Shown here piece by piece: positions 26,373 through 36,718 of a DNA stretch of 64,000 nt. Positions within the stretch are counted from its first letter, which is position 1. Each line of letters starts with the position of its first letter. The DNA is from Rhodospirillum sp. (GTDB lineage Bacteria > Pseudomonadota > Alphaproteobacteria > Rhodospirillales > Rhodospirillaceae). A program made the position numbers and the translations under genes. The notes beneath the pieces were generated by a model, which was not told where the DNA came from, ran no database searches, and worked only from the letters and a program-made list of their open reading frames with translations. The DNA is taken from the NCBI GenBank assembly GCA_021741145.1, contig JAIOYK010000011.1, positions 1 to 64,000 of the forward strand. Reading direction: 5' to 3'.

Positions 26373-27026
26373 ATGATCGACCGTGATCCGATCGACGTTT
26401 TCAACAATACCCTTGTCCCCATGGTGGTGGAGCAGACCAACCGTGGGGAACGGTCCTATGATATTTATTCCCGCCTGCTGAAAGAGCGGATCATTTTCCT
26501 GACCGGTCAGGTTCACGACGGGGTCGCCAGCCTGATCTGTGCCCAGTTGTTGTTCCTGGAATCCGAGAATCCCAACAAGGACATCGCTTTCTATATCAAC
26601 TCGCCGGGCGGCGTGGTGACCAGCGGCATGGCCATCTACGACACCATGCAGTATATCCGCAGCCCCGTGTCGACCCTCTGCATCGGTCAGGCCGCCTCCA
26701 TGGGATCTCTGTTGCTTTGCGCCGGAGAGGCGGGCAAGCGGTTCGCCACCCCCAATGCCCGGATCATGATTCACCAGCCTTCGGGTGGATTCCAGGGGCA
26801 GGCCGCGGATATCGAGATCCAGGCTCGGGAGATCCTGGCCCTGCGCGAGCGTCTGAACCGCATCTACGTGAAACATTGCGACAAATCCCTTGAAACCATC
26901 GAAAAGGCCATGGATCGCGATAACTACATGACCTCGGAGGAGGCCAAGTCCTTTGGTCTGATCGATGAAGTCATCGATCGCCGCCCCAAGGACGACGAGG
27001 ACAAGGACACCAAGTCCAAGGATTAA
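26373..27026 (+). CDS. clpP: ATP-dependent Clp protease proteolytic subunit
   Basis: A 217-aa serine peptidase of family S14. The catalytic triad is visible: Ser in [11 protein letters not shown], His in [13 protein letters not shown], and Asp in the following helix region. [22 protein letters not shown] is the oxyanion-side signature. It forms the degradation chamber for ClpX, encoded 325 bases downstream, and for ClpA. The C-terminus is a highly charged [11 protein letters not shown] tail. Confidence 0.97.
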   Translation: MIDRDPIDVFNNTLVPMVVEQTNRGERSYDIYSRLLKERIIFLTGQVHDGVASLICAQLLFLESENPNKDIAFYINSPGGVVTSGMAIYDTMQYIRSPVSTLCIGQAASMGSLLLCAGEAGKRFATPNARIMIHQPSGGFQGQAADIEIQAREILALRERLNRIYVKHCDKSLETIEKAMDRDNYMTSEEAKSFGLIDEVIDRRPKDDEDKDTKSKD

Positions 27027-27351
27027 ACCGGTCCGTCTTTGGAAGGTCTTAGGCCCCGTCCCGCGCCCCTTGGGCGGGCCGGGGGACGGGCCTTCCAGTT
27101 GGATTGGCGGGGCGGTTCGGGGTGAAGGGGCCGTTTTGCCATTGTGTGGAACTTCCGTGACCGGCTAACATGTACCGATATTGACGTGTCTGGCGCCTGG
27201 GAAAATCCAAAGCCCTATCTCCCAAGGTGCCGCGTCAGGGCCAACCGGAGCCGGCGAGATCAAGCCGGGTTCCGGACCTCCGGCGGGTTAGGGCGTGACG
27301 CGCGGGTGGATTTGGGACCCGTGCCGGGGAAGACGAAGGAGTTTGTACAAG
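27027..27351. other. Intergenic region clpP-clpX with a large GC hairpin
   Basis: A long imperfect hairpin lies at about 27041-27096 (GGAAGG...CCTTCC enclosing GGCCCCGTCCC/GGGACGGGCC), just after clpP. It has no U-tract, so it may be an attenuator or an mRNA-stabilising structure. No ORF of coding quality was seen. Confidence 0.5.
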
Positions 27352-28620
27352 ATGTCGAAGCCTTCAGGCGGTGATTCTAAGAATACCCTCTATTGCTCGT
27401 TCTGCGGAAAGAGCCAGCATGAGGTCCGTAAGCTCATCGCCGGGCCGACGGTGTTCATCTGCGATGAATGCGTCGAGCTCTGCATGGACATCATCCGCGA
27501 GGAACATAAGACCAGCCTGGTCAAATCCCGCGACGGCGTGCCTTCGCCCAAGGAAATCCTGGGCGTTCTCGACGACTACGTGATCGGTCAAAGGCATGCC
27601 AAGAAGGTGCTGTCGGTGGCCGTCCATAACCACTACAAGCGCCTGTCCCATTCGGCCAAGAATGGGGAAGTGGAATTGGCCAAGTCGAATATCATGCTGG
27701 TGGGGCCCACCGGTTGTGGCAAAACCCTGCTGGCCCAGACCCTGGCCCGGATCCTGGATGTGCCGTTCACCATGGCCGACGCCACCACGCTGACCGAGGC
27801 CGGTTATGTGGGCGAGGACGTGGAAAACATTATCCTGAAGCTTCTTCAGGCCTCGGACTACAACGTGGAGCGGGCCCAGCGCGGCATCGTCTACATCGAC
27901 GAGATCGACAAAATCTCGCGGAAGTCCGACAACCCCTCCATCACGCGCGACGTGTCTGGAGAAGGTGTGCAGCAGGCCCTGCTGAAGATCATGGAAGGGA
28001 CAATCGCCTCCGTCCCACCCCAGGGTGGCCGGAAGCATCCCCAGCAGGAATTCCTGCAGGTCGATACCACCAATATCCTGTTTATCTGCGGCGGTGCCTT
28101 CGCTGGATTGGACAAGATCATTTCGACGCGCGGGAAAGGGTCGTCCATCGGTTTCGGCGCTGATGTCAGGGACATTGAAACCCGCCAGACCGGCGAGGTT
28201 CTTCGGTCCGTGGAGCCCGAGGATCTTCTGAAATATGGTTTGATCCCCGAATTCGTCGGCCGTCTTCCGGTGCTGGCGACTCTCGATGATCTGGACGAGG
28301 ACGCCCTGGTCGACATTTTGACCACCCCCAAGAACGCCTTGGTCAAGCAGTACCAAAAGCTGTTCGAGATGGAGAGCGTTTCCCTGGAGTTCAAGGAAGA
28401 CGCCCTTCGGGCAATCGCCAAGAAGGCCATCTTGCGCAAGACCGGTGCCCGGGGGCTGCGTTCGATCATGGAGGGCATTCTGCTCGACACCATGTTCGAC
28501 CTGCCCGGAACCGAGGGAATCGAGGAAGTGGTGGTCAACAAGGAAGTGGTCGACGGGGGCGCCGCGCCGCTGGTGATCTATTCCGATCAGCGCGTTCCCG
28601 CCGAAGGAACCAACGCCTGA
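27352..28620 (+). CDS. clpX: ClpX, AAA+ unfoldase of ClpXP
   Basis: 422 aa from [22 protein letters not shown], with a GAAGGAG ribosome site upstream. The N-terminal C4 zinc-binding domain reads CSFCGKS...CDECVELC. The AAA+ module has Walker [16 protein letters not shown], Walker [11 protein letters not shown], and the pore loop with [13 protein letters not shown]. It recognises, unfolds and feeds substrates to ClpP. The ORF track start (27295) adds a non-family leader. Confidence 0.97.
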   Translation: MSKPSGGDSKNTLYCSFCGKSQHEVRKLIAGPTVFICDECVELCMDIIREEHKTSLVKSRDGVPSPKEILGVLDDYVIGQRHAKKVLSVAVHNHYKRLSHSAKNGEVELAKSNIMLVGPTGCGKTLLAQTLARILDVPFTMADATTLTEAGYVGEDVENIILKLLQASDYNVERAQRGIVYIDEIDKISRKSDNPSITRDVSGEGVQQALLKIMEGTIASVPPQGGRKHPQQEFLQVDTTNILFICGGAFAGLDKIISTRGKGSSIGFGADVRDIETRQTGEVLRSVEPEDLLKYGLIPEFVGRLPVLATLDDLDEDALVDILTTPKNALVKQYQKLFEMESVSLEFKEDALRAIAKKAILRKTGARGLRSIMEGILLDTMFDLPGTEGIEEVVVNKEVVDGGAAPLVIYSDQRVPAEGTNA

Positions 28621-28934
28621 ATGGGCGTAGGGCATCACTGTTCGTGATTGGGTCGCCGGTTCCGTCCCAAGGGGATGGGGCGGCGGCCCGGTCACGTTCG
28701 GATAAGTGTGCTCTGGACTTTTGGTCCGTGGACTTTAGGATTGCTTTCCGCCTTGTCCGTTTATCCCTTGATCGGTAAACGGGATGAGCCCAGGTTAACG
28801 GTTGAGGTGGCTCCGTCGGCGCGGAAGCCGGATGCGCGAAGGGCGGTCCTGGTTTTCGAGGCGAAGTCGACCATATCCGACGTGTCGTGCCATTCTTCCC
28901 GGGCGCACGTTCTCTTTTTAGAAAGGAAGGCCCC
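28621..28934. other. Intergenic region clpX-lon
   Basis: About 314 bases. No gene, no clear terminator and no recognisable heat-shock promoter were found. Confidence 0.35.
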
Positions 28935-31349
28935 GTGAACAGCGGTTCCACGCAAGTCTTTCCCGTCCTGCCCCTGCGGGACATTGTTGTTTTCCCCCAT
29001 ATGATCGTGCCCCTCTTCGTTGGGCGAGAGAAGTCCGTGAAGGCTCTGGAAGACGTGATGCGGGAGGATAAGCAGATCCTTCTCGTGGCCCAGAAGAATG
29101 CCTCCCAGGACGATCCCGGCCCGGGGGACATCTATGACGTGGGGACAATCAGCACCGTTCTACAGCTTCTGCGCCTGCCCGACGGCACCGTGAAGGTGCT
29201 GGTCGAGGGTGGTCAGCGGGCGCGAATCGACTCCTATTCCGACCGCATGGATTTCTTCGAGGCCGAGGCCACGCCCCTGCCCGAGGAGGAACCCGAAAAC
29301 CCTGAGCTGGAAGCTCTTTCGCGGTCGGTGATCAATCAGTTCGAGCAGTATATCAAACTCAACAAGAAGATCCCGCCGGAAGTTCTGGTCTCCATCAACC
29401 AGATCGACGATCCGGCCAAGCTGGCCGATACCGTGGCCTCGCATCTGGTACTGAAAATCGCAGACAAGCAGGAACTTCTCGAGGTCGCGACCATCGGTGA
29501 GCGCCTGGAGCGCATCTATGCCCATATGGAATCGGAAATCGGTGTTCTGCAGGTGGAGAAGAAAATCCGCAGTCGGGTCAAACGCCAGATGGAGAAGACC
29601 CAGCGGGAGTACTATCTGAACGAGCAGCTGAAGGCGATCCAGAAGGAACTGGGCGAGGGCGAGGACGGTCGCGACGAAGTTCAGGAGCTGGAAGACCGTA
29701 TCGCCGAGACCAAGCTGAGCAAGGAAGCCACGGAAAAGGCCATGGGCGAGCTGAAAAAGCTACGCAATATGAGCCCCATGTCCGCCGAGGCCACCGTGAT
29801 CCGGAACTATCTGGACTGGATGCTGAGCATCCCCTGGAGCAAGCGGACCCGGGTGAAGAAGGATTTGACCGTCGCCGAAAATGTTCTTGATACGGAACAT
29901 TACGGTTTGGACAAGGTCAAGGAACGGATCCTGGAATACTTGGCTGTCCAACTGCGTACAAAGAAACTCAAGGGACCGATCCTCTGTCTGGTGGGACCTC
30001 CTGGGGTGGGTAAGACCTCACTGGGCAAATCCATCGCAAAGGCGACGGGTCGGAACTTCGTGCGCATTTCCTTGGGCGGTGTGCGTGACGAGTCCGAGAT
30101 CCGCGGTCATCGGCGCACCTATATTGGATCCATGCCGGGAAAGATCATCCAGGGCATGCGCAAGGCCAAGTCGTCCAACCCGTTCTTCTTGCTCGATGAA
30201 ATCGACAAGCTGGGGGCGGATTGGCGGGGTGATCCGTCCTCGGCCCTGCTGGAGGTGCTGGATCCGGAACAGAACAACACCTTCAACGACCACTATCTGG
30301 AGGTGGACTACGACTTGTCCGATGTCATGTTCATGACGACGGCCAATTCGATGCGCATGCCCCAGCCCCTGCTGGATCGGATGGAAATCATCCGTCTGTC
30401 CGGGTACACCGAGGACGAGAAGGTCGAGATCGCCAAGCGCCACCTGCTTTCCAAGCAGATCGAGGCCAATGGCCTGCGCAAGGGGGAGTGGTCCATTTCC
30501 GACGATGCCCTGCGCGACTTGATCCGCTACTATACCCGCGAGGCCGGTGTTCGGAACCTGGAGCGGGAATTGGCCAATCTGACACGAAAGGCCACGAAGG
30601 AAATCCTGCTGCGCAAGGACAGCACAGAGGGGGTGACGGTCACCTGCGCGAATCTGGAAAAATACGCGGGCATCCGCAAGTTCCGATATGGCGAGGCCGA
30701 GGGCGAGGATCTGGTTGGCGTGGTCACCGGTCTGGCCTGGACCGAGGTTGGTGGAGAGTTGCTGTCCATCGAAGCGGTCATGATGCCGGGCAAGGGCACG
30801 GTGACCTTGACAGGGCAGTTAGGCGACGTGATGAAGGAATCGGTGCAGGCCGCCCGATCCTACGTTCGCTCCCGCGCGGTGAGCTATGGTATCAAGCCGA
30901 CTCTGTTCGAGAAGCGGGATGTCCACGTGCACGTACCCGAGGGCGCGACGCCGAAGGATGGTCCCTCCGCTGGTGTCGCCATGTGTGTTTCGATCGTTTC
31001 CGCCATGACGGGAATTTCCATCCACAAGGATATCGCCATGACGGGCGAAATCACCCTGCGTGGTCGGGTCCTGCCCATCGGGGGGCTAAAGGAAAAGCTC
31101 TTGGCGGCCCTGCGAGGGGGGATCAAAACCGTGCTTATTCCCAAGGATAATGAGAAGGATCTGGCCGAGATTCCTGAAAATGTGAAGAAAGGCCTGACGA
31201 TCATTCCCGTTACCCATGCGGACGAGGCTTTGGAATTGGCCTTGACCCAAGCTCTGACGCCCATTGAGTGGACGGAACCCGATGACGATGCGGCGGTTGC
31301 CGCTCGGAAGGACGGAGACCCGGGTGAAGGGGATCTGGTTACGCATTGA
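28935..31349 (+). CDS. lon: Lon ATP-dependent protease (La)
   Basis: 804 aa from a GTG start preceded by GAAAGGAAGG; the track start at 28887 adds 16 residues without a ribosome site. The LAN substrate-binding domain (about 10-200; [23 protein letters not shown]) is followed by the AAA+ domain with Walker [16 protein letters not shown] and the [16 protein letters not shown] pore segment. The protease domain has catalytic Ser in [11 protein letters not shown] and the Lys in the following sheet. It degrades misfolded and regulatory proteins. Two strong hairpins follow the stop. Confidence 0.97.
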   Translation: MNSGSTQVFPVLPLRDIVVFPHMIVPLFVGREKSVKALEDVMREDKQILLVAQKNASQDDPGPGDIYDVGTISTVLQLLRLPDGTVKVLVEGGQRARIDSYSDRMDFFEAEATPLPEEEPENPELEALSRSVINQFEQYIKLNKKIPPEVLVSINQIDDPAKLADTVASHLVLKIADKQELLEVATIGERLERIYAHMESEIGVLQVEKKIRSRVKRQMEKTQREYYLNEQLKAIQKELGEGEDGRDEVQELEDRIAETKLSKEATEKAMGELKKLRNMSPMSAEATVIRNYLDWMLSIPWSKRTRVKKDLTVAENVLDTEHYGLDKVKERILEYLAVQLRTKKLKGPILCLVGPPGVGKTSLGKSIAKATGRNFVRISLGGVRDESEIRGHRRTYIGSMPGKIIQGMRKAKSSNPFFLLDEIDKLGADWRGDPSSALLEVLDPEQNNTFNDHYLEVDYDLSDVMFMTTANSMRMPQPLLDRMEIIRLSGYTEDEKVEIAKRHLLSKQIEANGLRKGEWSISDDALRDLIRYYTREAGVRNLERELANLTRKATKEILLRKDSTEGVTVTCANLEKYAGIRKFRYGEAEGEDLVGVVTGLAWTEVGGELLSIEAVMMPGKGTVTLTGQLGDVMKESVQAARSYVRSRAVSYGIKPTLFEKRDVHVHVPEGATPKDGPSAGVAMCVSIVSAMTGISIHKDIAMTGEITLRGRVLPIGGLKEKLLAALRGGIKTVLIPKDNEKDLAEIPENVKKGLTIIPVTHADEALELALTQALTPIEWTEPDDDAAVAARKDGDPGEGDLVTH

Positions 31350-31352
31350 CCC

Positions 31353-31388
31353 CTATTCGAGGCCGGGCCGGGGTTCGGCCTCGAATAG
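31353..31388 (+). terminator. Hairpin directly after lon
   Basis: A perfect 13-bp inverted repeat CTATTCGAGGCCG/CGGCCTCGAATAG starting four bases after the stop. It has no U-run, so it probably acts with the next hairpin or protects the 3' end. Confidence 0.6.
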
Positions 31389-31406
31389 CGCGAATCGCAT
31401 ATACGG

Positions 31407-31445
31407 CGGTCGCTCCGGAATTTTCGGAGCGGCCGTTTTCGTCTT
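31407..31445 (+). terminator. Intrinsic terminator of lon
   Basis: CGGTCGCTCCG, a 7-base loop, then CGGAGCGGCCG followed by TTTTCGTCTTT: a strong stem with a U-rich tail. Confidence 0.85.
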
Positions 31446-31797
31446 TAGTCCTGATAAGGGTGGGGAGCCCGATACAGGACCGTCGGTCGTCTTTCCGGAT
31501 TCGGAGCGGAAATCCTTAGGGTAATTGGGGCAAATTTGCTCGATTTCCCGCAATTCCCCGCAATTCCCAACGAATTATCCGCATGTTTTCTGGAAACATT
31601 TCGCGATGGGTCTCTATCACCGATACCAAGGTGTTATTTTACCGCAATGCAGTCGCAAACCGGCATGAATCCTGGGATTTTCGTGCATGAGGAATTGACG
31701 ACGAAGGGCGGCGCTTCTAGACTCCGCGTCATCCAATTCGATTGGGTCCTTTACTGTTTCCGTACCGCACTATTAACGCGAACGAAGGGGTTGTCCC
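31446..31797. other. Intergenic region upstream of hupB
   Basis: About 350 bases, more AT-rich than the surroundings, presumably carrying the hupB promoter. The 89-aa plus-strand ORF here has no ribosome site or family features and overlaps the hupB start, so it is not called. Short tandem AATTCCC(C)GC motifs occur near 31545-31570. Confidence 0.4.
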
Positions 31798-32070
31798 GTG
31801 AATAAGAACGATCTGATTGCCGCCGTTGCCGAAAGCGCCGGCCTGTCCAAGGCCGATGCCGGCAAGGCCGTCGATGGCGTGTTCAATGCCATTACCGACG
31901 CCCTGAAAGATGACCAGGAAGTTCGCTTGGTCGGTTTCGGCACTTTCAATGTCGCCAAGCGCGCCGCCACCGAGGGCCGCAATCCCCGCACCGGCGAAAA
32001 AATTAATATCGCCGCCTCAAAGCAACCGAAGTTCAAGCCCGGTAAGGACCTGAAGGACTCTGTCAACTAA
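31798..32070 (+). CDS. hupB: HU nucleoid-associated DNA-binding protein
   Basis: A 90-aa HU-family protein that fills the family length exactly. It starts at GTG (MNKNDLIAAVAESAGLSKADAGKAVDGVF) and has the DNA-bending arm signature GFGTFNVAKRAATEGRNPRTGEKINIAASKQPKFKPGKDLKDSVN. It compacts and bends DNA as a dimer. The position after lon is conserved in many proteobacteria. A strong terminator follows. Confidence 0.97.
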   Translation: MNKNDLIAAVAESAGLSKADAGKAVDGVFNAITDALKDDQEVRLVGFGTFNVAKRAATEGRNPRTGEKINIAASKQPKFKPGKDLKDSVN

Positions 32071-32098
32071 TCATCGATGGGTCCAATCGGACGGAACG

Positions 32099-32133
32099 CG
32101 GACGCCGGGAGAATTCCCGGCGTCCGTTTGTTT
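32099..32133 (+). terminator. Intrinsic terminator of hupB
   Basis: CGGACGCCGGGA-GAAT-TCCCGGCGTCCG is a 12-bp perfect stem with a tetraloop, followed by TTTGTTT. Confidence 0.93.
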
Positions 32134-32149
32134 AGATGTGCTTTTTTCT

Positions 32150-32179
32150 TTGCATGTGGAGGCGCCTCTTGGGTACAGT
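32150..32179 (+). promoter_or_regulatory. Sigma-70 promoter for tRNA-Val
   Basis: TTGCAT, an 18-base spacer and TACAGT, ending 13 bases before the mature tRNA. Confidence 0.45.
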
Positions 32180-32192
32180 CCGGCCCTCTTAC

Positions 32193-32268
32193 GGGCGGTT
32201 AGCTCAGCTGGAAGAGCATCTGGTTTACACCCAGAGGGTCGGCGGTTCGAACCCGTCACCGCCCACCA
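32193..32268 (+). tRNA. tRNA-Val (anticodon UAC)
   Basis: 76 bases with an encoded CCA. The acceptor GGGCGGT pairs with ACCGCCC. The D-arm is TAGCTCAGCTGGAAGAGCA, the anticodon arm TCTGG-TTTACAC-CCAGA, and the T-arm CGGCGGTTCGAACCCGTCA-like with TTCGAAC. Confidence 0.96.
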
Positions 32269-32421
32269 AACAGCGAACGGTTTGGACTGGGGTCTCCCAG
32301 CGAGGGCTCGGGTCTCCCTGGGATAGCGGCTCGGGCCGTTATACACCTCCGCACCCGGCCAGCCCGTCCCAAGAAAGGATACCATGGCCTCCCTCGGACA
32401 GGAATGAGGAATGGTTGGACC

Positions 32422-32757
32422 CTAAAAGCGTTCGATCCGAAGGGTACAGCCTGGAGTGTCCGGAATGACGGTCAAGACCACGGCGTCCGCATCGGGGGAG
32501 GGGCGACGGATGGTCAGTCCCGGGAAGGGGTGCCCCGACCAGAGCGGAGATTTGGGGGATTGGATTGTTGTCACCGTCAGCCGGATGACATCGCCCCGCA
32601 CGAAGGTCAAGACCATCCCCTGACGCTCCTGGAACGATAGGATTGACACACCCCCAACCACGCAATCGGCATGGGCCTCCGTGGCGAGACCGCAGGCCAG
32701 GAGAAGGACCAGGGGAAGGCCAAGGGCGATGGGGCGCCCTTGGGTACGTGTTCGCAT
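32422..32757 (-). CDS. Small exported protein linked to the chemoreceptor
   Basis: 111 aa from MRTRTQGRPIALGLPLVLLLACGLATEAHADC. The N-terminus is a clear signal peptide with likely cleavage after AHA, so the product is periplasmic. The mature part (about 80 aa) looks beta-rich (GVSILSFQERQGMVLTFVRGDVIRLTVTTI) and has two cysteines (positions near the mature N-terminus and CTLRIERF at the end), which may form a disulphide. It begins 11 bases after the chemoreceptor stop, so the two are co-transcribed. It might be a ligand-binding partner of a sensory system, but that is only context. The track's longer frame starts inside the chemoreceptor gene. Confidence 0.7.
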   Translation of the reverse strand: MRTRTQGRPIALGLPLVLLLACGLATEAHADCVVGGVSILSFQERQGMVLTFVRGDVIRLTVTTIQSPKSPLWSGHPFPGLTIRRPSPDADAVVLTVIPDTPGCTLRIERF

Positions 32758-32768
32758 CCTTTCGTGGA

Positions 32769-34214
32769 TCACAGCCGATAGCCCATGCGTAACCCACCCC
32801 AATGGCGGCCGCGCACGGTGATGGGCGCGCTGGCGTCCTTCATCATGATGAAGGTCCCACCGCCCATGTCCCGCCGATAGGTCTGAACCAGGAAAGGGCG
32901 GGTGTTGCGTCCGGCGTTCAAACCCGTGCGGTCGTTGAACAGGCGCCGGTTGCGGCAATTGGCGTTGTTCCAGACGGGATCGGGACCCGGGGGATTGGAG
33001 AATTTTCGATTGTGGGTGGGGAGGTAGGCGTTGCGATCCACCGCCGCGCAGAAGACCACCTTGTCGCCAATTTCCATCAAGGCTTCCTGGACGGACGGGA
33101 AGAGAGTGTCCGTCAGCGCCGTGAAAGGGGCCATGAGCTGTTCAGGGGTGGTATTTGGGATAGGGGTATAGGTCTCGCTGAACAACGCGTCCATGGTGAT
33201 CCGCCCTCGATCCAAGGCCTCTTCCAGGATCAGGCACAATTGGCCCGCGCCCTGACGAACCGCCTGGATATAAGGGGTGTCCGGTGTTTCCACGCCACTG
33301 TCGAGGATCGTGGCGATCAGATCCTCGCCTAGGGAGACCATGGAAAACACCCGCTTGTCCGCCGCTTCCAGGTTCCGACTGGTTGTCGATACTCCTTCGG
33401 CCGCGGCATTGATCTCCCGAACAATGTCGGCGCAACGGTTCTTCGTGGTGGCGGTCGCCCCGGCGATGTCCTCCACGTGGCGATCAACGGTGGTGATGGA
33501 GTCCTGAAAGCCACTGACCGCCCGATCAATGACCCCGATACCCTTGTTGGCATCCTGGGCCGTGGCGACGATGGCTCCGCTGGTCTGGATAAGTTCGTCC
33601 AATCCCTTGGATAAGTCATTAATGGTCTTTTGGATGCCCTGGGCGGCGCCTTGGGATTGTCCCGCCAGATTCTTGACCTCATTGGCGACAATGGCGAAGC
33701 CACGCCCGGCGTCGCCCGCGTGGGCGGCCTCGATGGTCGCGTTCAAGGCCAACAGGTTCGTCTGTTGGGCCACGGTGCGGATGGTCAGGGAGGAGGTGTT
33801 CACCTCGTCCAGGCTTTCCTCCACGGCCGTCAGGCGGTCTCCCATGCCCGATACGGACCGGGTGAGCCCCGCGATGCTTTCGATCGCCTGGCGCAGGGCC
33901 ACGCTGGATTGGCGCATGCTTTCCGCCGCGTCCTTGGCCACGGCATTAGTGGATTGTCCGGCGCCATCAATGCGGTCAATGGCGGATTGGACGTCGTATG
34001 CCAGGATGACTAAGTGGGAAAACAGCGTTTCCTGCTGTTTGACGAAACCGTGCATGGTCTCGATATCTCCAGCCACATCGGCCAATTCGATGGACATGCT
34101 TTCAATGCGGTGGAGTACGTCGTTAATCAGGGCGTGAAGGGCGGACTCCGTCTGTTCCCCATTAATGGGGGGGGGACCGGCCGAAGCCGCATCCACGGTA
34201 TGAATATGTGTCAC
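32769..34214 (-). CDS. Soluble methyl-accepting chemotaxis protein with distinct C-terminal domain
   Basis: 481 aa without a membrane segment. The centre (about 120-290) is an MCP signalling region with the hairpin signature RTVAQQTNLLALNATIEAAHAGDAGRGFAIVANEVKNLA. A C-terminal segment of roughly 130 residues carries DRNAYLPTHNRKFS, NNANCRNRRLFNDRTG and QTYRRDMGGGTFIMMKDASAPITVRGRHWGGLRMGYRL. This tail recurs in many Rhodospirillales chemoreceptors and resembles a PAS/Cache-like sensory end, so sensing is probably C-terminal and cytoplasmic. No che genes are nearby. Confidence 0.9.
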   Translation of the reverse strand: MTHIHTVDAASAGPPPINGEQTESALHALINDVLHRIESMSIELADVAGDIETMHGFVKQQETLFSHLVILAYDVQSAIDRIDGAGQSTNAVAKDAAESMRQSSVALRQAIESIAGLTRSVSGMGDRLTAVEESLDEVNTSSLTIRTVAQQTNLLALNATIEAAHAGDAGRGFAIVANEVKNLAGQSQGAAQGIQKTINDLSKGLDELIQTSGAIVATAQDANKGIGVIDRAVSGFQDSITTVDRHVEDIAGATATTKNRCADIVREINAAAEGVSTTSRNLEAADKRVFSMVSLGEDLIATILDSGVETPDTPYIQAVRQGAGQLCLILEEALDRGRITMDALFSETYTPIPNTTPEQLMAPFTALTDTLFPSVQEALMEIGDKVVFCAAVDRNAYLPTHNRKFSNPPGPDPVWNNANCRNRRLFNDRTGLNAGRNTRPFLVQTYRRDMGGGTFIMMKDASAPITVRGRHWGGLRMGYRL

Positions 34215-34309
34215 CTTGGACGATCCTCTCTCTTGGTCTGTTTCGTTACCGGCCAGTCAACCCATCGTCTGTCCGACCGGACTGGGGAGGAGGCGCGGTT
34301 CGATCTTTT

Positions 34310-34347
34310 TATTGGCTTGTCGCCTTTTGATATTGGCTTGTCGCCTT
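34310..34347. repeat. Two 17-bp direct repeats upstream of the chemoreceptor gene
   Basis: TATTGGCTTGTCGCCTT occurs twice with start positions 21 bases apart, which is two helical turns, about 95-135 bases before the chemoreceptor start. It looks like a paired regulator site. No known consensus was recognised. Confidence 0.8.
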
Positions 34348-34449
34348 ATTAATAAAAGTGTGCCCGGTGGCCCTGACCAATGCAAGGTCCGCGATGGCAA
34401 TCCCCTTAAGGACTAATACGGAGTCGGGTCCGGACGTGCCGGAAGGGCG

Positions 34450-34800
34450 TCATCGGGCGCCCCGCAGACGGGCGTGGGTGCGCCGTACCGTGTCAAGAAT
34501 GCCCGGGTCGCAGCCCGCGTCGTGGTGTTTTTCCACGATACCCGGAATTATCGGATCGCCAACGTCGAACCAATGGGTCTTGGCGAAGCGCCAAGTCAGA
34601 ATCCGGCAAATCATGTCCGTGGTGTCCTTCGGATCGTCTGGATCCGGTCGCAGGTCTTCGTGGAATTGGGCGGCGAGGATCTCAATCCGCTCTATTCTGC
34701 CGTTGTGCACGAGACTCCAGACGAAGAAAGCCGTCACGGCGGCCAGGATGACAGCGGTGATGGTGAAAACCAATCCTCCGGATTTATTCCATTTGGCCAT
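34450..34800 (-). CDS. Small membrane-anchored protein, unknown function
   Basis: 116 aa. A single N-terminal membrane helix ([26 protein letters not shown], about 8-34) leaves a roughly 80-residue soluble tail rich in acidic and His residues ([50 protein letters not shown]) with two cysteines. The composition is natural for coding. It lies upstream of the chemoreceptor on the same strand but 235 bases away, so it is probably a separate unit. Confidence 0.6.
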   Translation of the reverse strand: MAKWNKSGGLVFTITAVILAAVTAFFVWSLVHNGRIERIEILAAQFHEDLRPDPDDPKDTTDMICRILTWRFAKTHWFDVGDPIIPGIVEKHHDAGCDPGILDTVRRTHARLRGAR

Positions 34801-35008
34801 GATCCCGGGATCCTACGGAAGAAAGGAGGGTCCTATCCTATCCGATCAGGGTTGCACTCGCGAGCTCCAACAGAGGGGGCAAAAGCACGGAATACAAGGG
34901 AACAGAGGGGCCTTGTCCCCGCCCCCAGTGGGGTCGCCGATGGGGGCGCGTCTTTCCGCCTGGGAGAACCCAATTCCAAGGGAATGCCGCGCCGCGAAGG
35001 GTGGCGAC

Positions 35009-35037
35009 TTGACTTGTCCCGGAGCGGTGGGCTACAT
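35009..35037 (+). promoter_or_regulatory. Candidate promoter of the nuo operon
   Basis: TTGACT, a 17-base spacer, then CTACAT, about 100 bases before the nuoA ATG. This form suits alphaproteobacterial sigma-70. The rest of the 336-base region (34801-35136) holds no gene that I can see. Confidence 0.5.
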
Positions 35038-35136
35038 CACCGCCATCCCATGGCGACGGCCCTGGCGCGGCAACGCGGAACCGGTCTCGCCAAACCGCCT
35101 TTTTCCAAGGGCTCTCATCCTTTAGGAGCGCAGTGG

Positions 35137-35502
35137 ATGCAAGACATGCTCCTCGAATACCTGCCGGTCTTGATCTTCATCGCCATCGCCACCGCGGTCG
35201 CCGCGATCGCCATTGGCGCGTCCTATGTGGTCGCTCCGCGCAATCCGGATAGCGAGAAGGACTCCGCCTATGAATGCGGGTTCGAGGCCTTCGACGATGC
35301 CCGGTCCAAGTTCCAGGTCCGGTTCTATCTGGTGGCCATTCTGTTCATCATCTTCGACCTTGAAGTTGCCTTCCTGTTCCCCTGGGCGGTGAGCCTGGGC
35401 GCGATCGGCATGTTCGGCTTCTGGTCCATGATGGTGTTCCTGGGCGTGCTGACCATCGGTTTCATTTATGAGTGGAGAAAGGGAGCGTTGGAATGGGAGT
35501 AA
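35137..35502 (+). CDS. nuoA: NADH-quinone oxidoreductase subunit A
   Basis: 121 aa from ATG with an AGGAG ribosome site. Three membrane helices, with the family loop [39 protein letters not shown] between helices 1 and 2. A membrane-arm subunit at the quinone-site junction of respiratory complex I. The track frame beginning at 34474 is a false extension. First gene of the operon; it overlaps nuoB. Confidence 0.97.
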   Translation: MQDMLLEYLPVLIFIAIATAVAAIAIGASYVVAPRNPDSEKDSAYECGFEAFDDARSKFQVRFYLVAILFIIFDLEVAFLFPWAVSLGAIGMFGFWSMMVFLGVLTIGFIYEWRKGALEWE

Positions 35503-36041
35503 GCAATTCCATCCCCGCGAGTCAGGGCATTCCTCCCGGTCCAGAACAGGACGCGATTCTGGGCCAAGTGGCCAAGGAGATCGAGGAAAAGGGCTTTGTC
35601 CTGGCCAATGTGGACAGTCTGGTCAATTGGGCGCGGGCCGGGTCCATGTGGCCCATGACCTTTGGTCTGGCTTGCTGCGCGCTCGAGATGATTCACTCCG
35701 CTTGCGCGCGGTACGACATCGACCGTCTAGGCGTGGTCTTTCGGCCGAGCCCGCGCCAATCCGACGTGATGATCGTGGCCGGAACGCTGACCAATAAAAT
35801 GGCCCCGGCCCTGCGCAAGGTCTATGACCAGATGGCCGAGCCCCGTTGGGTGATCTCCATGGGCAGCTGCGCCAATGGTGGAGGCTATTACCATTACTCC
35901 TATTCGGTGGTTCGCGGATGCGACCGCGTGGTGCCGGTTGACATTTATGTCCCCGGCTGCCCCCCGACCTCGGAGGCTCTGGTTTACGGCATCCTGCAGT
36001 TGCAGAAGAAGATCAAACGCACCGGTGCCCTATACCGGTGA
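35493..36041 (+). CDS. nuoB: NADH-quinone oxidoreductase subunit B
   Basis: 182 aa from ATG after GGGAGCG, overlapping nuoA by ten bases. It carries the terminal iron-sulphur cluster N2, with ligands visible in [21 protein letters not shown] and [11 protein letters not shown]. It is the last carrier before quinone. Confidence 0.97.
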   Translation: MGVSNSIPASQGIPPGPEQDAILGQVAKEIEEKGFVLANVDSLVNWARAGSMWPMTFGLACCALEMIHSACARYDIDRLGVVFRPSPRQSDVMIVAGTLTNKMAPALRKVYDQMAEPRWVISMGSCANGGGYYHYSYSVVRGCDRVVPVDIYVPGCPPTSEALVYGILQLQKKIKRTGALYR

Positions 36042-36076
36042 TTTCCTTTTAGCCTTCTTTAACGGAACGGCACGGC

Positions 36077-36718
36077 ATGACGAGCGAAATCGAGGAACGG
36101 ATCGAGAGCCTCAAGGAGCTTGGGGCGCGGATTGAAGCCACCCTGCCCACCGAGGTGATCCGGGTGGAAATGGCCCTGGATGAACTGCAGGTGATCGCCC
36201 AGCGTCCGTCCATCGCCAAGGTTCTGACCTTTCTGCGCGATGACAGCGCTTGCCAGTTCAAGCAACTGGTGGACATTTGCGGCGTGGACTATCCGGAGCG
36301 TGGCGAACGGTTCGAGGTGGTCTACAACCTGCTTTCGATCTACCAGAACCAGCGCATCCGCGTGAAGGTGAGCGCGTCCGAGGACACGCCTGTTCCCTCC
36401 GTAACCGGTCTGTTCAACACGGCCAATTGGTTTGAGCGCGAAGCCTGGGACATGTACGGGATCTTCTTCTCGGACCACCCGGACCTGCGGCGCATCCTTT
36501 CGGATTATGGGTTCGAGGGCCATGCCCAGCGCAAGGACTTCCCCCTGACTGGATACAAGGAGCTTCGCTACGACGAAGAGCTGAAGCGGGTGGTCTACGA
36601 GCCGGTGAAGCTGTCCCAGGAGTTCCGCTCCTTTGACTTTCCGAGCCCGTGGGAGGCCATGGATCAGCAGATCGCCCGGGTTCTACCCGGCGACGAGAAG
36701 GCCGAGGGGAACGCATAA
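36077..36718 (+). CDS. nuoC: NADH-quinone oxidoreductase subunit C (30 kDa)
   Basis: 213 aa. It contains the signature [44 protein letters not shown]. It is a hydrophilic connecting subunit, separate from nuoD (not the fused NuoCD of enterobacteria). The stop codon is directly followed by the nuoD ATG (TAAATG). Confidence 0.97.
   Translation: MTSEIEERIESLKELGARIEATLPTEVIRVEMALDELQVIAQRPSIAKVLTFLRDDSACQFKQLVDICGVDYPERGERFEVVYNLLSIYQNQRIRVKVSASEDTPVPSVTGLFNTANWFEREAWDMYGIFFSDHPDLRRILSDYGFEGHAQRKDFPLTGYKELRYDEELKRVVYEPVKLSQEFRSFDFPSPWEAMDQQIARVLPGDEKAEGNA

Noticed and set aside
24867-26876. 669-aa minus-strand ORF
   Set aside because: Antisense to tig and clpP; it includes low-complexity Leu/Gly runs reflecting the Lys/Glu tail of trigger factor.
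31536-31805. 89-aa plus-strand ORF before hupB
   Set aside because: No ribosome site, no family features, and it overlaps the hupB start region; treated as promoter DNA.
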